Assembly: GCF_900107965.1 (NCBI RefSeq)
Contig: NZ_FNVU01000006.1
Coordinates: 63,969-127,968 of the forward strand
Reading direction: 5' to 3'
Length of the DNA: 64,000 bases
From: Actinacidiphila yanglinensis
GTDB lineage: Bacteria; Actinomycetota; Actinomycetes; Streptomycetales; Streptomycetaceae
Made by a program: the position numbers and the translations under genes. Positions 44,401 through 54,638 of this stretch are shown one piece after another. Under the pieces are notes generated by a model. That model was not told the origin of the DNA, searched no databases, and saw nothing but the letters and a program-made list of their open reading frames with translations. Position 1 is the stretch's first letter; each line of letters opens with the position of its first letter.

Positions 44401-45612
44401 CCAGCCGGCACCCGCGGTGCACAGCGCGTCCGGGTCGCAGGTGCCGTTGTTCCCGGTGGTCACGTCGTTGAGCGCGCCGCTCTGGGCGTACGGGTAGGCG
44501 TTGGGGTAGGTGCCGGTGCCGGGCGTGCCCGCCGACGCGTAGACGCCCGCGATGATCGGCGACGAGGCGCTGGTGCCGCCGTACACCGCCCAGCCGCCGC
44601 CGCCGAAGGTCTGGTAGACCGAGACGCCGGTCTCCGGGTCGGCGACTGCCGAGACGTCGGCGACCGCGCGCTTGTCGCAGGCCGTGTCGGTCTGGAAGCC
44701 GGGCTTGGGCTCGTAGAGCGAGCAGCCCGAACCCGGGCCGCCGTAGGCGTTGTTCCACACCGACTCCGACCAGCCGCGGCTGGCGCCGGTGTCCCTGGCG
44801 AGCGCGGTACCGCCGACGGAGGTGACGTACTGCGAGGCGGCCGGGTAGCTCACCCCGTAGTCGCCGTCACCCGACGACGCGACCACCGCGACGCCCGGGT
44901 GGTCGTAGTACGGGTCCATCGAGGTCAGCTCGGAGGGGTCCTCACCGCTGCCCGGGGTCGAGTCGTAGCCGGTGCCGTAGGAGTTGGAGACGTACTTCGC
45001 GCCGAGCGCGACCGCCTCGTCCACCGCGGCGCCCAGGTCCTCGAAGTTGGCCGAGTCCGCCTCGACCAGCAGGATGTGGGCGTTCGGGGCGACGGCCGAG
45101 ACCATGTCGACGTCGAGGGAGATCTCGCCGGCCCAGCCGGGGTCGGGCGAGGGCAGGTCGTCCGTGCCGCCGCGCTGGCTGACCTTCTGGAAGCAGCCGC
45201 TGTCCTCGGTGCACGCGGGCAGCCCGAACTGGTCCCGGTAGACGGCGAGGTCGGCGGCGGCGTTCGGGTCGTCGTAGGCGTCGACGATGGCGACGGTCTC
45301 GCCCGCGCCGCCGTCCGCCGGAAGCGCGTACGCGCTCTGGAGGTCGCCGGGGCCGAAGCCGTCCGGGATGGTGGCGTCCGGCTGCACCCCCTTCTTGGCG
45401 GGGATGTCCGTGCGCCGCAACGCGAAGCAGGAGAACTGTCCGGGCTTCGCGGTGCCGCAGGTACGGACCGCGCTGGTCTGTGACTTGGCCGAGGATGCGG
45501 CCGGAGGTGCGGCCGACGCCGTCGCCGCCAGCGGTACTTGCAGCCCGAGGGCCGCGAGTGCGGTGGTGGCGAGGGCGGCGACCACGCCGCGTCTGATAAA
45601 GGGTATGCGCAA
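41434..45612 (-). CDS. Secreted S53 (sedolisin) peptidase with Kelch and carboxypeptidase-regulatory domains
   Basis: 1392 residues starting at TTG (GGGAG eight bases upstream). Signal peptide 1-35. The S53 catalytic domain (about 85-420) has the E163/D167 pair in GEISLDVDM, oxyanion D249 in SSGDGDYG and nucleophile S348 in YGGTSASSP. The usual N-terminal propeptide of 150-200 residues is absent. Then come carboxypeptidase-regulatory-like domains (about 425-600), a MAM/immune-inhibitor-like beta domain (600-780), another regulatory-like domain, an Ig-like segment, Kelch-type repeats (about 960-1270; AHGVIDGKLYAAGGWGPSGS, GAIAGKLYCSGG), and a final regulatory-like domain. It is an extracellular, probably acid-active endopeptidase with binding modules. 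Confidence 0.9.
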   Translation of the reverse strand: MRIPFIRRGVVAALATTALAALGLQVPLAATASAAPPAASSAKSQTSAVRTCGTAKPGQFSCFALRRTDIPAKKGVQPDATIPDGFGPGDLQSAYALPADGGAGETVAIVDAYDDPNAAADLAVYRDQFGLPACTEDSGCFQKVSQRGGTDDLPSPDPGWAGEISLDVDMVSAVAPNAHILLVEADSANFEDLGAAVDEAVALGAKYVSNSYGTGYDSTPGSGEDPSELTSMDPYYDHPGVAVVASSGDGDYGVSYPAASQYVTSVGGTALARDTGASRGWSESVWNNAYGGPGSGCSLYEPKPGFQTDTACDKRAVADVSAVADPETGVSVYQTFGGGGWAVYGGTSASSPIIAGVYASAGTPGTGTYPNAYPYAQSGALNDVTTGNNGTCDPDALCTAGAGWDGPTGLGTPNGLAAFRSGPHGVITGKVTDHATGDPIAGATVKAGDHSATSSADGTYKLDIPPGSYDLTASAYGYANGTVSGVQLDDGATVTEAFALDAVPKQTVSGKVTDGSGHGWPLYAKITATGVPGGPVFTDPTTGAFSLSLPQNSSYTLHVTADYPGYQAVDKTVTVGTSDQTANVSVPVDPASTDAPGYSVSLSGPTEPFTSTTAAPDGWTVSNADGTTGGWTFDDPGNRGNLTGGDGGFAIVDSDHTGQGLNQDSSLVSPSFDLSGDSSPEIGFDTDYKSFSNSTADVDISADGGTTWTTVWEQGSTAANGHVDLPLTDYAGKSDVKVRFHYTGSWAYWWELDNVFVGQRSYDPVTGGLVVGNVTDANTGNGVNGSTLTSTDAPGDHTTTVATPDDPNVGDGFYWLFSHKTGKHALTAAASHYTTATANPTISADGTVNADLSLKAGQLTVTPASVAKTVAWGASATQKVTVKNTGTAPATLTVGETPGGVTVQDKGAPLNLIKGSYSPLSDAAHAAAKGAKPAAGKAGATADAVTAAQGAAGDAWQSVPDLPVATGDNTVDSWQGTVYSAFGFTGVSDTSDLYAYSADSGAWTKLASAADTRESPAHGVIDGKLYAAGGWGPSGSPDSKLEIYDIASNTWTTGAASPKPYAGSGTAVLDGKLYSVGGCTANACGTTDVTAYDPASDSWSTLAAYPESVAWESCGAIAGKLYCSGGTTDAGSISHAYVYDPAADSWSPIADQPTDAWGSSYAAANGLLLVKGGAINNSAALTNQTWAYDPTANSWSALPNANSSLYRGGGSVGFYAVGGLVGSAPDGTAEVLPGYDQTGSSDVTWLSESADTVTVQPGQSATFTATLDASVPEITQPGTYTASLSLGSDTPYRITPIGVSLTVKPPATWGKITGTVTASGGAPLAGATVQIDTWATHYTLKTGTDGSYGLWLDVRNNPLQLIVAKDGYQPTVATVKIKKGATTTSSFVLLKD

Positions 45613-45871
45613 GGTGGGTCTCCCTTGGGCGTGTCCTGATGCCGGGCGTACGCCGGCTGCGGCCCGATCGAACCGCTGGCGTATACCTGTGCATCACTCA
45701 CCCCATGGGAATCCTTTACGTATTGACGGATACCTGACATCGTTGCCGTGCCACGGGCGGTCGCTTTCGCGCCACCCGGCTCGCCGTGCCCACACGGCAC
45801 CCTCACCACACCCGTCACCGACCGGCACCGGACCCACACCAACAGGCCCTTGACGTGGGTGCCTTGCCCGA

Positions 45872-46855
45872 TCAGTCCAGCCAGCCGCTGCGGGCCGCGT
45901 GCCAGACGAGCTGGATCCGGTTGTCGACGCCCGCCGCGTGCTGCATCGCCGCGATCCGGCGCTGGACGGTGCGGACCGCGACCCCGAGCGAGCGGGCCAT
46001 GGCCGCGTCCGTGCTGCCCATGACGAGCATCCCGAGAATCCGTTCCTGGAGCGCCGCGTGGCCGGAACCGGAACGGGCGAGCGGCACCCCGCCGGACCAC
46101 ACGCTCTCGAAGAGCATCACCAGTGCGTCCAGCAGCCCGCTCGCGCCGATCACCAGCATCACGGGGTCGGGCGGCGGGGTGTCGGCGGCGAGCGGGACCA
46201 GTGCCACCGCCCGGTCCGCGACGCACAGCCGGACCGGCAGCCGGTCGACCACACGCACCTGCGCGCCGGGCGGCACCCCGTCGAGGGCGCCGTCGGCGCC
46301 GTCGGGGTCCTTCTCCACGTCGGCGCGCTCCACCACCACCCGGTAGCGGACGGCGGACCCGCCCGCGGCGCCCGTACCGCTGCCGCCCGGCGGCTCGCCG
46401 GGCGCGTCCGGCCCCGGTTCCTCACCCCCGCCCCGGGCGAAGACCAGTAACTCCTCCCGGGCATGCCGGCGCACCCGGTCCAGCCGCGCCCGCACCGCGG
46501 AGGCGCCCTGCACCGCCTGGACCACCTCCTCGACCCGGTGGCCCTCGTGCACCCGCTGGTACTCCACGCCGAGCCGGTCCAGCAGCTCCCGGCCGCGCAC
46601 CAGTTGCTCCTGCGCGCGGGACAGCAGCGGCAGCAGCCCCTCGTGCGGCGGCAGCGGGTACCAGCGGTCGTCCAGGCCGCGCCGGGCCAGGCCGCGCGCC
46701 GCCAGTTCCCGGCAGGCGGCGCGGGCCGCCTCCGCCGGCAGCCCGGACTGGCGGGCCAGTTCGGCGACCGCGAGTCCCCGGGTCGCCACCAGCAGCGGAT
46801 AGGCCCGGTCCGCGTCGGCACTCAACCCCAGTGCCTCAAACGGGCGTTCGGTCAT
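45872..46855 (-). CDS. TrmB/LuxR-type transcriptional regulator
   Basis: 327 residues. An N-terminal TrmB-like winged helix (GLAVAELARQSGLPAEAARA, CRELAARGLARRGLDDRWYP), a helical region of about 60 residues, a ligand/effector region interrupted by a Gly/Pro-rich loop, and a C-terminal LuxR-type helix-turn-helix (MARSLGVAVRTVQRRIAAMQ). This architecture is frequent in streptomycetes and often controls nearby secreted or metabolic genes. No ribosome site; TACAGT (complement of 46864-46869) lies eight bases before the ATG, so the start is probably leaderless. Its target may be the S53 peptidase or the MFS transporter on either side. Confidence 0.85.
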   Translation of the reverse strand: MTERPFEALGLSADADRAYPLLVATRGLAVAELARQSGLPAEAARAACRELAARGLARRGLDDRWYPLPPHEGLLPLLSRAQEQLVRGRELLDRLGVEYQRVHEGHRVEEVVQAVQGASAVRARLDRVRRHAREELLVFARGGGEEPGPDAPGEPPGGSGTGAAGGSAVRYRVVVERADVEKDPDGADGALDGVPPGAQVRVVDRLPVRLCVADRAVALVPLAADTPPPDPVMLVIGASGLLDALVMLFESVWSGGVPLARSGSGHAALQERILGMLVMGSTDAAMARSLGVAVRTVQRRIAAMQHAAGVDNRIQLVWHAARSGWLD

Positions 46856-47022
46856 GATCGTGAACTGTAGTCGCCGCTCCCGCGTCGAACGGCGGCTTTC
46901 GCGGATCGGGCCCCGACCAACCGGCAACTGCCGAGCCATCGGCGAGCGACCGCCGGGCCACCGAGGGCCGGCCGCCCGGACAGGGCCGCGGCGCACCGAA
47001 CGGCGCGCCGCGGCCCCCGCGT

Positions 47023-48729
47023 TCACCCCCGCTCGGCCGACAGCGCGGCCAACTCCCTGGCCACCAGCTGCTCGTGCTCCTCGGCGTCCTCACGGGCCCG
47101 CTTCGGGCTCCACCGCCCGGCCATCAGGAAGACGAACGGCACGAACAGCACCTGCCCGCCGACGCAGATCCACCACCAGTCCCGCCACTGCCCGGGGCCG
47201 TGCTCGGACGCCTTCTGCACCTTCGCGCCGTACGCGTTGAGCACCGCGAGCTGCGGCTGGGCCTTCTGCACGACGGCCAGGTCGGCCGGCCCCACCTGCT
47301 GGACGGCCTGCGCGGTCAGGGCCGCCGGCGCCTTGCCCGCCGGGTACTTGCCGAGTTCCGCGAACAGCTGCGGATGCTGCTTGACGATCGCCAGCGCGGG
47401 CCCGGCCTGCTGGTTGGCCGCGGTGACCTGCGCGCCGTGGTCGACCAGCGGCGTCACCGAGGTGACCAGGACCGGGAGGAAGGCCGTGGAGACCGCGACC
47501 ACGATCCGCACCGTCCAGCCCCACACCGCGAGACCCGCCGCGGTCGCCGCCGGGTTGTGCTTCTCGACGGTCTCGGTGAACCCCGCCATCCACGGCCCGT
47601 ACGCGACACCGCTGAAGACGCCGATCCCGATGAACAGCCAGGCGAAGGTGTAGTAGTCGGTGGTCGGGTGGGTGGCGCGGGCGGCGAACAGCGCGGTGAC
47701 CACGATCGAGCCGACCGCGCCGACCACCATGAACGGCTTGCGGACCTTCAGCCGGTCCGAGAGCAGTCCGACGACCACCAGGGCGATGGCGTTCGCCGCC
47801 CAGTACCAGTTGGCCAGCGCGTTCGCGCGCTGCTCGCTGTAGCCGAAGGTGGTGGCGAAGTAGACCACGAAGTTGCCGACGGCGGCGTAGTACAGCAGCA
47901 GGAACAGCGCGATCGCCAGCGCCGAGCCGGCCACGTCCAGCCGCAGCATCTGCCGCCACTCGCCGCGCCGGGACGCGGCCGGGTCGATGCCCTTCGCCCG
48001 GGCCTCGACCAGGGCGCGGTCGCGCAGGCTCACCATGATCTGGTCGCGGACGGCCGGGGCGAGTTCGCGCAGCGCCACGATGGCGACCACGAAGACGATG
48101 AACCCCGCGATGCCCGAGTAGCGCACCTCGTCCTGCCAGCCGGCGCTGTCCAGGGTGTGGCTGGTGACCATCGTGACGACGAGGCTGCCGATCACCGGGC
48201 CCATCGTCCAGTAGCCCATCGCCGTGGCCCGTCCGAGCTGCGGGGAGAAGTCCCTGATCAGCGCCGGCGTGGCCACCAGCACGATCCCCTCGACAAAGCT
48301 GACCAGGGCGAACAACACCAGATAGGTGGCCTTGCCGCCCGCGTTCGGCAGTCCGAAGAAGACCAGCACCGAGGCGACCAGCAGCCCGTAGACCACCATG
48401 TTCGCCCGGCCCCAGCGGTCGGCCAGCCCGGCCAGCAGCGACGCGAAGGCGCCGATGGCGTTGCCGATCACCGACACCCACACGAAGTAGCGGTAGGTCA
48501 TCCCGAAGTGGGTGATGATCGACGTCGCCACCGCGTACTGCACGTAGAGCATGTAGTAGAGCACGATCGTGGTGAGCACCACGATCGCGAGGCAGCCGAT
48601 CCGCTGCGCGGTGGGCGGATAGCCGACCAGGTCACGCCGGTAGAGCCGGGTGAGTACGCCGCGGCGGCCGGCGCCGGGCGCGCCGGGGCCGGGTCTGTCG
48701 GCTTCGAACGAGGTCGGGGTGGCGGACAT
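47023..48729 (-). CDS. MFS transporter
   Basis: 568 residues with 12 membrane helices. LLAGLADRWGRANMVVYGLL is MFS motif A, repeated in the second half as LLSDRLKVRKPFMVVGAVGS. A large hydrophilic loop (about residues 430-520, QLFAELGKYPAGKAPAALTA) near the last helix is unusual for MFS proteins. ATG 48729 with GGAGGAG six bases before it. A 16-base palindrome next to a TACCCT -10-like element about 70 bases upstream suggests control by a TetR-type repressor, which is not encoded adjacent. Substrate unknown; the family resembles organic-acid and metabolite:H+ symporters. Confidence 0.88.
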   Translation of the reverse strand: MSATPTSFEADRPGPGAPGAGRRGVLTRLYRRDLVGYPPTAQRIGCLAIVVLTTIVLYYMLYVQYAVATSIITHFGMTYRYFVWVSVIGNAIGAFASLLAGLADRWGRANMVVYGLLVASVLVFFGLPNAGGKATYLVLFALVSFVEGIVLVATPALIRDFSPQLGRATAMGYWTMGPVIGSLVVTMVTSHTLDSAGWQDEVRYSGIAGFIVFVVAIVALRELAPAVRDQIMVSLRDRALVEARAKGIDPAASRRGEWRQMLRLDVAGSALAIALFLLLYYAAVGNFVVYFATTFGYSEQRANALANWYWAANAIALVVVGLLSDRLKVRKPFMVVGAVGSIVVTALFAARATHPTTDYYTFAWLFIGIGVFSGVAYGPWMAGFTETVEKHNPAATAAGLAVWGWTVRIVVAVSTAFLPVLVTSVTPLVDHGAQVTAANQQAGPALAIVKQHPQLFAELGKYPAGKAPAALTAQAVQQVGPADLAVVQKAQPQLAVLNAYGAKVQKASEHGPGQWRDWWWICVGGQVLFVPFVFLMAGRWSPKRAREDAEEHEQLVARELAALSAERG

Positions 48730-48798
48730 ACGGCTCCTCCAGGGGGGTGCGGGACCCGGGCATGTGCGAGGTCGCGGCCGAGGTTCCGGTGAGGGTAG

Positions 48799-48814
48799 TA
48801 CCGACCGGTCGGTA
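48799..48814. promoter_or_regulatory. Palindromic operator upstream of the MFS gene
   Basis: TACCGACCGGTCGGTA is a perfect 16-base palindrome, directly upstream of TACCCT (complement of 48792-48797), a candidate -10 of the reverse MFS gene. It has the look of a TetR-family site. Confidence 0.6.
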
Positions 48815-48821
48815 TGCCTAG

Positions 48822-50768
<1,947 letters not shown>

Positions 50769-50806
50769 CCGCACCCGGGCGCACCACCGGGGCGGCGCGC
50801 CGACGG

Positions 50807-50840
50807 GCGGGCCGGCGGGTCCTCGGACCCGCCGGCCCGC
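50807..50840 (+). terminator. Hairpin after the cellulase gene
   Basis: GCGGGCCGGCGGGTCC (50807-50822) pairs with GGACCCGCCGGCCCGC (50825-50840) across a minimal loop. The remaining 220 bases to the next gene hold no feature that I can identify. Confidence 0.7.
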
Positions 50841-51062
50841 TCGTGCGTCGCGGGTCGGGGCCGGATCGGGGGCCCCTCCCCCGCCGGGATGCGATCAGCG
50901 TGCGGAAGCGAGACGCTGGAGGTATCAGCCCTGTGGCGCCCGGTTGCAGTGCCGCCCGTGACGGGTGCTGCCGCACCGGCATGCAGCTGACCACCGGCGT
51001 ACCGCAGGGACGGCCCGGACGGGTCACGGACCGTACCGGGACTCCGCGAGGAGAGAGTCACG

Positions 51063-52448
51063 ATGAACGCCACGCCTACTGTCGAGGCGTTGCGGACCGA
51101 GTTGCGCGGTCCGGTCGTCAGCCCCGAGGACCCCGAGTACGACGAGTCCCGGCGCATCTACAACGCGATGATCGACCGGCGGCCGGCCGCGGTCGTGCCC
51201 TGCCGGGACGCCGGCGACGTGCGGGACGCGGTGCGCGCGGTCCGCGACGAGGGGCTTCCGTTCGCGGTACGCGGCGGCGGTCACAGCGGGCCGGGGCTGT
51301 GCGTGGTGGACGGCGGCGTCACCGCCGACCTCTCGCCGATGCGGGGGGTGCGCGTCGACCCGGCCGCGAGGATCGCGGAAGTGGCGGGCGGCAGCCTGCT
51401 GGGCGATCTCGACCACGCCGCCCACGCCTTCGGCCTGGGTGTACCCGCCGGCATCGTGTCGACCACCGGCGTCGGCGGCCTGACCCTCGGCGGCGGGCAC
51501 GGCCACCTCACCCGCCGGTACGGGCTGACCATCGACAGCCTGCTCGCGGCGGACGTCGTGCTCGCCGACGGCACGTTCGTGACCGCGACCGAGGAGGAGC
51601 ACCCGGACCTGCTGTGGGCGCTGCGCGGCGGCGGCGGGAACTTCGGCGTCGTCACCTCCTTCACCTTCCGGCTGCACCCGGTGGACACCGTGGGCCTCGG
51701 CATCACGCTGTGGCCGCTGGAGCGGCTCCCCGACGTCCTGCGCTGGTACCGGGACTTCCTGCCGCAGGCACCCGAGGAGCTCACCGGCTTCTTCGCCGAA
51801 CTCGTCGTCCCGCCCGCGCCGCCGTTCCCGGAGTCCCTCCACGGGCAGGCCATGTGCGGCATCGTGTGGTGCTGGACCGGGGACCTGGACCACGCCGAGG
51901 ACGCGCTGTCGGTGGCGGGCACGGCCGCCCCGCCGGCCTTCCACTTCACCGCGCCGATGCCCTACCCGGCGGTGCAGACGATGTTCGACGGCCTGATGCC
52001 GCCGGGCCTGCAGTGGTACTGGCGCGGCGACTTCTTCGACCGCATCACCGACGAGGCGATCGCGGTGCACGCCAAGTACGCCGCGGCCATCCCGACCGGG
52101 CTGTCGACCATGCACATGTACCCGGTCGACGGCGCCGCCCACGGGGCCCACCCGGACGCCGCCTGGGCCTACCGCGACGCCTTCTGGTCCGGTGTCGTGG
52201 CCGGCATCGATCCGGACCCGGCCAACGCCGATGCGATCAGGCAGTGGTGCGCGGACTACTGGCAGGAGCTGCACCCGCACTCCATGGGCGGCGGCTACGT
52301 GAACTTCATGGGCACCGAGGAGGGCCAGGACCGGGTCCGGGCCACCTACCGGGACCGCTACGACCGCCTCGCCTCGGTCAAGCGCACCTACGACCCCGAC
52401 AACTTCTTCCGCGCCAACCAGAACATCGAGCCCGCGCCGCGGGCCTGA
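51063..52448 (+). CDS. FAD-binding (BBE-like) oxidoreductase
   Basis: 461 residues, no signal peptide. The PCMH-type FAD domain is shown by PFAVRGGGHSGPGL with H74 for covalent FAD attachment, PAGIVSTTGVGGLTLGGGHG, LRGGGGNFGVVTSF; the C-terminal BBE motif GGYVNFMGTEEG ... RTYDPDNFFRANQNI is present. The second attachment Cys of bicovalent members is not seen at the usual GxxG position, so FAD is probably bound by His only. The family oxidises sugars, alkaloids or polyketides. ATG with GGAGAGAG seven bases upstream. Followed by a hairpin and a VOC protein gene on the same strand. Confidence 0.92.
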   Translation: MNATPTVEALRTELRGPVVSPEDPEYDESRRIYNAMIDRRPAAVVPCRDAGDVRDAVRAVRDEGLPFAVRGGGHSGPGLCVVDGGVTADLSPMRGVRVDPAARIAEVAGGSLLGDLDHAAHAFGLGVPAGIVSTTGVGGLTLGGGHGHLTRRYGLTIDSLLAADVVLADGTFVTATEEEHPDLLWALRGGGGNFGVVTSFTFRLHPVDTVGLGITLWPLERLPDVLRWYRDFLPQAPEELTGFFAELVVPPAPPFPESLHGQAMCGIVWCWTGDLDHAEDALSVAGTAAPPAFHFTAPMPYPAVQTMFDGLMPPGLQWYWRGDFFDRITDEAIAVHAKYAAAIPTGLSTMHMYPVDGAAHGAHPDAAWAYRDAFWSGVVAGIDPDPANADAIRQWCADYWQELHPHSMGGGYVNFMGTEEGQDRVRATYRDRYDRLASVKRTYDPDNFFRANQNIEPAPRA

Positions 52449-52457
52449 GACGTCCGG

Positions 52458-52491
52458 GTCGCCGCACCCGCCCACCGGCGGGCGCGGCGAC
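52458..52491 (+). terminator. Hairpin between the FAD oxidoreductase and VOC genes
   Basis: GTCGCCGC-A-CCCGCC pairs with GGCGGG-C-GCGGCGAC around a four-base loop, one symmetric mismatch. Confidence 0.6.
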
Positions 52492-52541
52492 CGCCACGCC
52501 ACCCCGAAACCACGCGAGATCGAGCAAACGGAGTCTGGATC

Positions 52542-53342
52542 ATGACCGATTTCCCGGAAGGCACGCCGTGTTGGGCGGACGCGATGTTCTCCGACCTGGA
52601 GGGTGCCAAGAGCTTCTACGGTGACGTGCTGGGCTGGACGTTCGGCGAGGCCGCCGGCGAGTACGGCAACTACACGCAGGCGTACTCCGACGGGAAGGCG
52701 GTCGCGGCCGTCGTCCCGCCGATGCCCGGGTCCGAGGGTCAGTCGGCGTGGTGCCTGTACCTGGCCTCTCCCGACGCGGCGGCCACGGCGGACAAGGTCA
52801 AGGCCGCCGGTGGGGAACTGCTGATGGAGCCCATGCAGGTGGGCGAGTTCGGAACGATGCTGCTGGCGAAGGAGCCCGGCGGCGCCGTCTTCGGCGTCTG
52901 GCAGGCAGGTCAGCACAGGGGGTTCGAGAAGCGCGGGGAGCCGGGCGCCTACGCGTGGGCGGAGTTCTTCACCCGCGACACCGCGAGCACGGACGGGTTC
53001 CTCAAGGAGGCGTTCCCGTACCGGGCGCAGCAGATGGCCGACGAGCACGTCGACTTCAAGGTGTTCAGCATCGACGGCACCTCCAACCCGGTCCTCGGGC
53101 GGATGAGGATGGGCGACGAGTTCCCGCCGACGGTCCCGGCGTACGTCAACGTGTACTTCGCCGTCGACGACTGCGACGTGGCGGTGAAGAAGGCCGGCGA
53201 CCGCGGCGCGCAGCTCCGTTTCGGCCCGATGACCAGCCCGTTCGGGCGCTTCGCGGCGCTCACCGACCCGCAGGGCGCGAACTTCACGGTCATCGACATG
53301 AAGACGACCGAGGGCGGCATGCCGGAACTCAAGGACGCCTAG
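52542..53342 (+). CDS. VOC-family protein with two glyoxalase-like domains
   Basis: 266 residues in two similar halves: CWADAMFSDLEGAKSFYGDV with LGWTFGE, and YAWAEFFTRDTASTDGFLKE. Each half ends with a substrate-side strand (EPGGAVFGVWQ; DPQGANFTVIDM). The glyoxalase/bleomycin-resistance fold is certain; the metal-ligand His/Glu are not all conserved, so a binding or resistance role, or an uncharacterised dioxygenase role, are both open. The start follows a gap of about 90 bases with an upstream hairpin; GGAG is present before the ATG. Confidence 0.88.
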   Translation: MTDFPEGTPCWADAMFSDLEGAKSFYGDVLGWTFGEAAGEYGNYTQAYSDGKAVAAVVPPMPGSEGQSAWCLYLASPDAAATADKVKAAGGELLMEPMQVGEFGTMLLAKEPGGAVFGVWQAGQHRGFEKRGEPGAYAWAEFFTRDTASTDGFLKEAFPYRAQQMADEHVDFKVFSIDGTSNPVLGRMRMGDEFPPTVPAYVNVYFAVDDCDVAVKKAGDRGAQLRFGPMTSPFGRFAALTDPQGANFTVIDMKTTEGGMPELKDA

Positions 53343-53356
53343 GCGCTGGGGCGGAG

Positions 53357-53391
53357 CGGCCACGGGCCGGCGGCGAGCCGGCCCGTGGCCG
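53357..53391. terminator. Bidirectional hairpin between VOC and LLM genes
   Basis: A perfect 15-base-pair stem (53357-53371 with 53377-53391) with a five-base loop between two convergent stop codons. Confidence 0.75.
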
Positions 53392-53408
53392 TCGCGCGCC
53401 GCGGCGGC

Positions 53409-54461
53409 TCAGCTCTTCGGCCGCCAGCCGAGGGCGGGGCCCAGCCGGGTCGCGATGTCGGTGAGGATCTGCACGTAGTCGTCGTGCTCGAAGGTGAACG
53501 GCAGCGCGAACGCGACCTCGTCGATCTCCTGGAAGGCGGCGTGGGCGTGCAGTTGCTCGGCGATCTGCGCGGACGTGCCGACGAGGTCGGGCGCGAACAG
53601 CAGGCCCGCGGGCCCCTGCGGGGTCGCGGTGCGCGGCAGCCTGGCACGCGCGAACTCCTCGTACTTCGCGCGCTGTCCGGGCGAGGCGCTGTCGGTCGGC
53701 ACCACGACGAGCCCCTGGGAGACACGGGCGCGGGCGCCGTCGGGGTGGTGGGCGCGGAAGGCCTGGATGTGGGAGAGCTGGATCGCGGCGAAGTCGTGGA
53801 CCACGCCCGCCTCGTGCTCCGTTCCGGCCGGCGGCCCCTCGGCTTTCACCACGCTGCTGGTCAGGAAGTTCATGCCGTTCTCGCCGGCCCACCGGGCGGA
53901 CCGCAGGCTCGCGCCGCCGTACCACATGCGGCCGCCCAGCCCGGGCGAGTGCGGCTGGACCCGGTCGGAGAAGACCTCGAAGCCCTCCGCGCCGCGGAAC
54001 CCGGTGGCCCGCTCCCCGCGGACGTGGTCCAGCAGCCGCCGCACCCGGGCGTGGCTGAAGTCCTCGGTGTCGGCGGTGTCGGGGTACAGCACGTCCTTGA
54101 CCTGGTCGTAGTGCATCGGCGGGCCCACGCTGACACCCGGGTTGAGGCGCCCGCCGGACAGCACGTCGACGGTCGCGAGGTCCTCGGCCAGCCGCAGCGG
54201 GTTCTCCCACCCGAGCGGGATCACCGCGGTGCCGAGCTCGATCCGGCTGGTGCGTTGTGAGGCCGCGGCCAGCACCGCGACCGGCGAGGAGATCCCGTAC
54301 TGCAGGTGGCGGTGGCGCACCCAGGCGCTGTCGAAGCCGAGCCGCTCGCCGAGCTCGATGACCTCCAGCGTCGACTCGTGCCCTCGGGCGGGGTCCTGCT
54401 CGTCGAACAGCCCGATCGTCAGGAACCCCAGCTTGGCCAGCGGCTGCGCACTCGACGGCAC
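53409..54461 (-). CDS. LLM-class flavin-dependent oxidoreductase
   Basis: 350 residues from the GTG at 54461, which has GGAAGGAG five bases upstream. The TIM-barrel pattern of luciferase-like monooxygenases is visible: LGFLTIGLFD, LGERLGFDSAWVRHRHLQYG, IELGTAVIPLGWENPLRLAE, DLATVDVLSGGRLNPGVSVG, MWYGGASLRSARWAGENGMN. It should use FMNH2 or F420; the Trp/Arg pattern does not settle which. It is divergent from an epoxide hydrolase gene 177 bases away, which suggests a shared catabolic or detoxification role. Confidence 0.9.
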   Translation of the reverse strand: MPSSAQPLAKLGFLTIGLFDEQDPARGHESTLEVIELGERLGFDSAWVRHRHLQYGISSPVAVLAAASQRTSRIELGTAVIPLGWENPLRLAEDLATVDVLSGGRLNPGVSVGPPMHYDQVKDVLYPDTADTEDFSHARVRRLLDHVRGERATGFRGAEGFEVFSDRVQPHSPGLGGRMWYGGASLRSARWAGENGMNFLTSSVVKAEGPPAGTEHEAGVVHDFAAIQLSHIQAFRAHHPDGARARVSQGLVVVPTDSASPGQRAKYEEFARARLPRTATPQGPAGLLFAPDLVGTSAQIAEQLHAHAAFQEIDEVAFALPFTFEHDDYVQILTDIATRLGPALGWRPKS

Positions 54462-54638
54462 GTGACTCCTTCCTCGTCCCCCGACGGCTGCGCCGATTCT
54501 GCCAGGTCCCGCTGCCGGGCGCGCGACGTGGCCGGGTCGTCCCGTGCGCGCGGCGCGTCCGGCGCGTCGGGGGGTGCGGGACGCCGCCACGGACGGGAGG
54601 ATGGACGGGTCCGCGATCGACCCCGTGGGGAGGCGCCC

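Noticed and set aside
45613..45871. Riboswitch or small gene upstream of the S53 peptidase
   Set aside because: The 259-base gap shows a GCCGGGCGTACGCCGGC-like imperfect palindrome and a TATACG element, but no recognisable riboswitch or ORF with a ribosome site.
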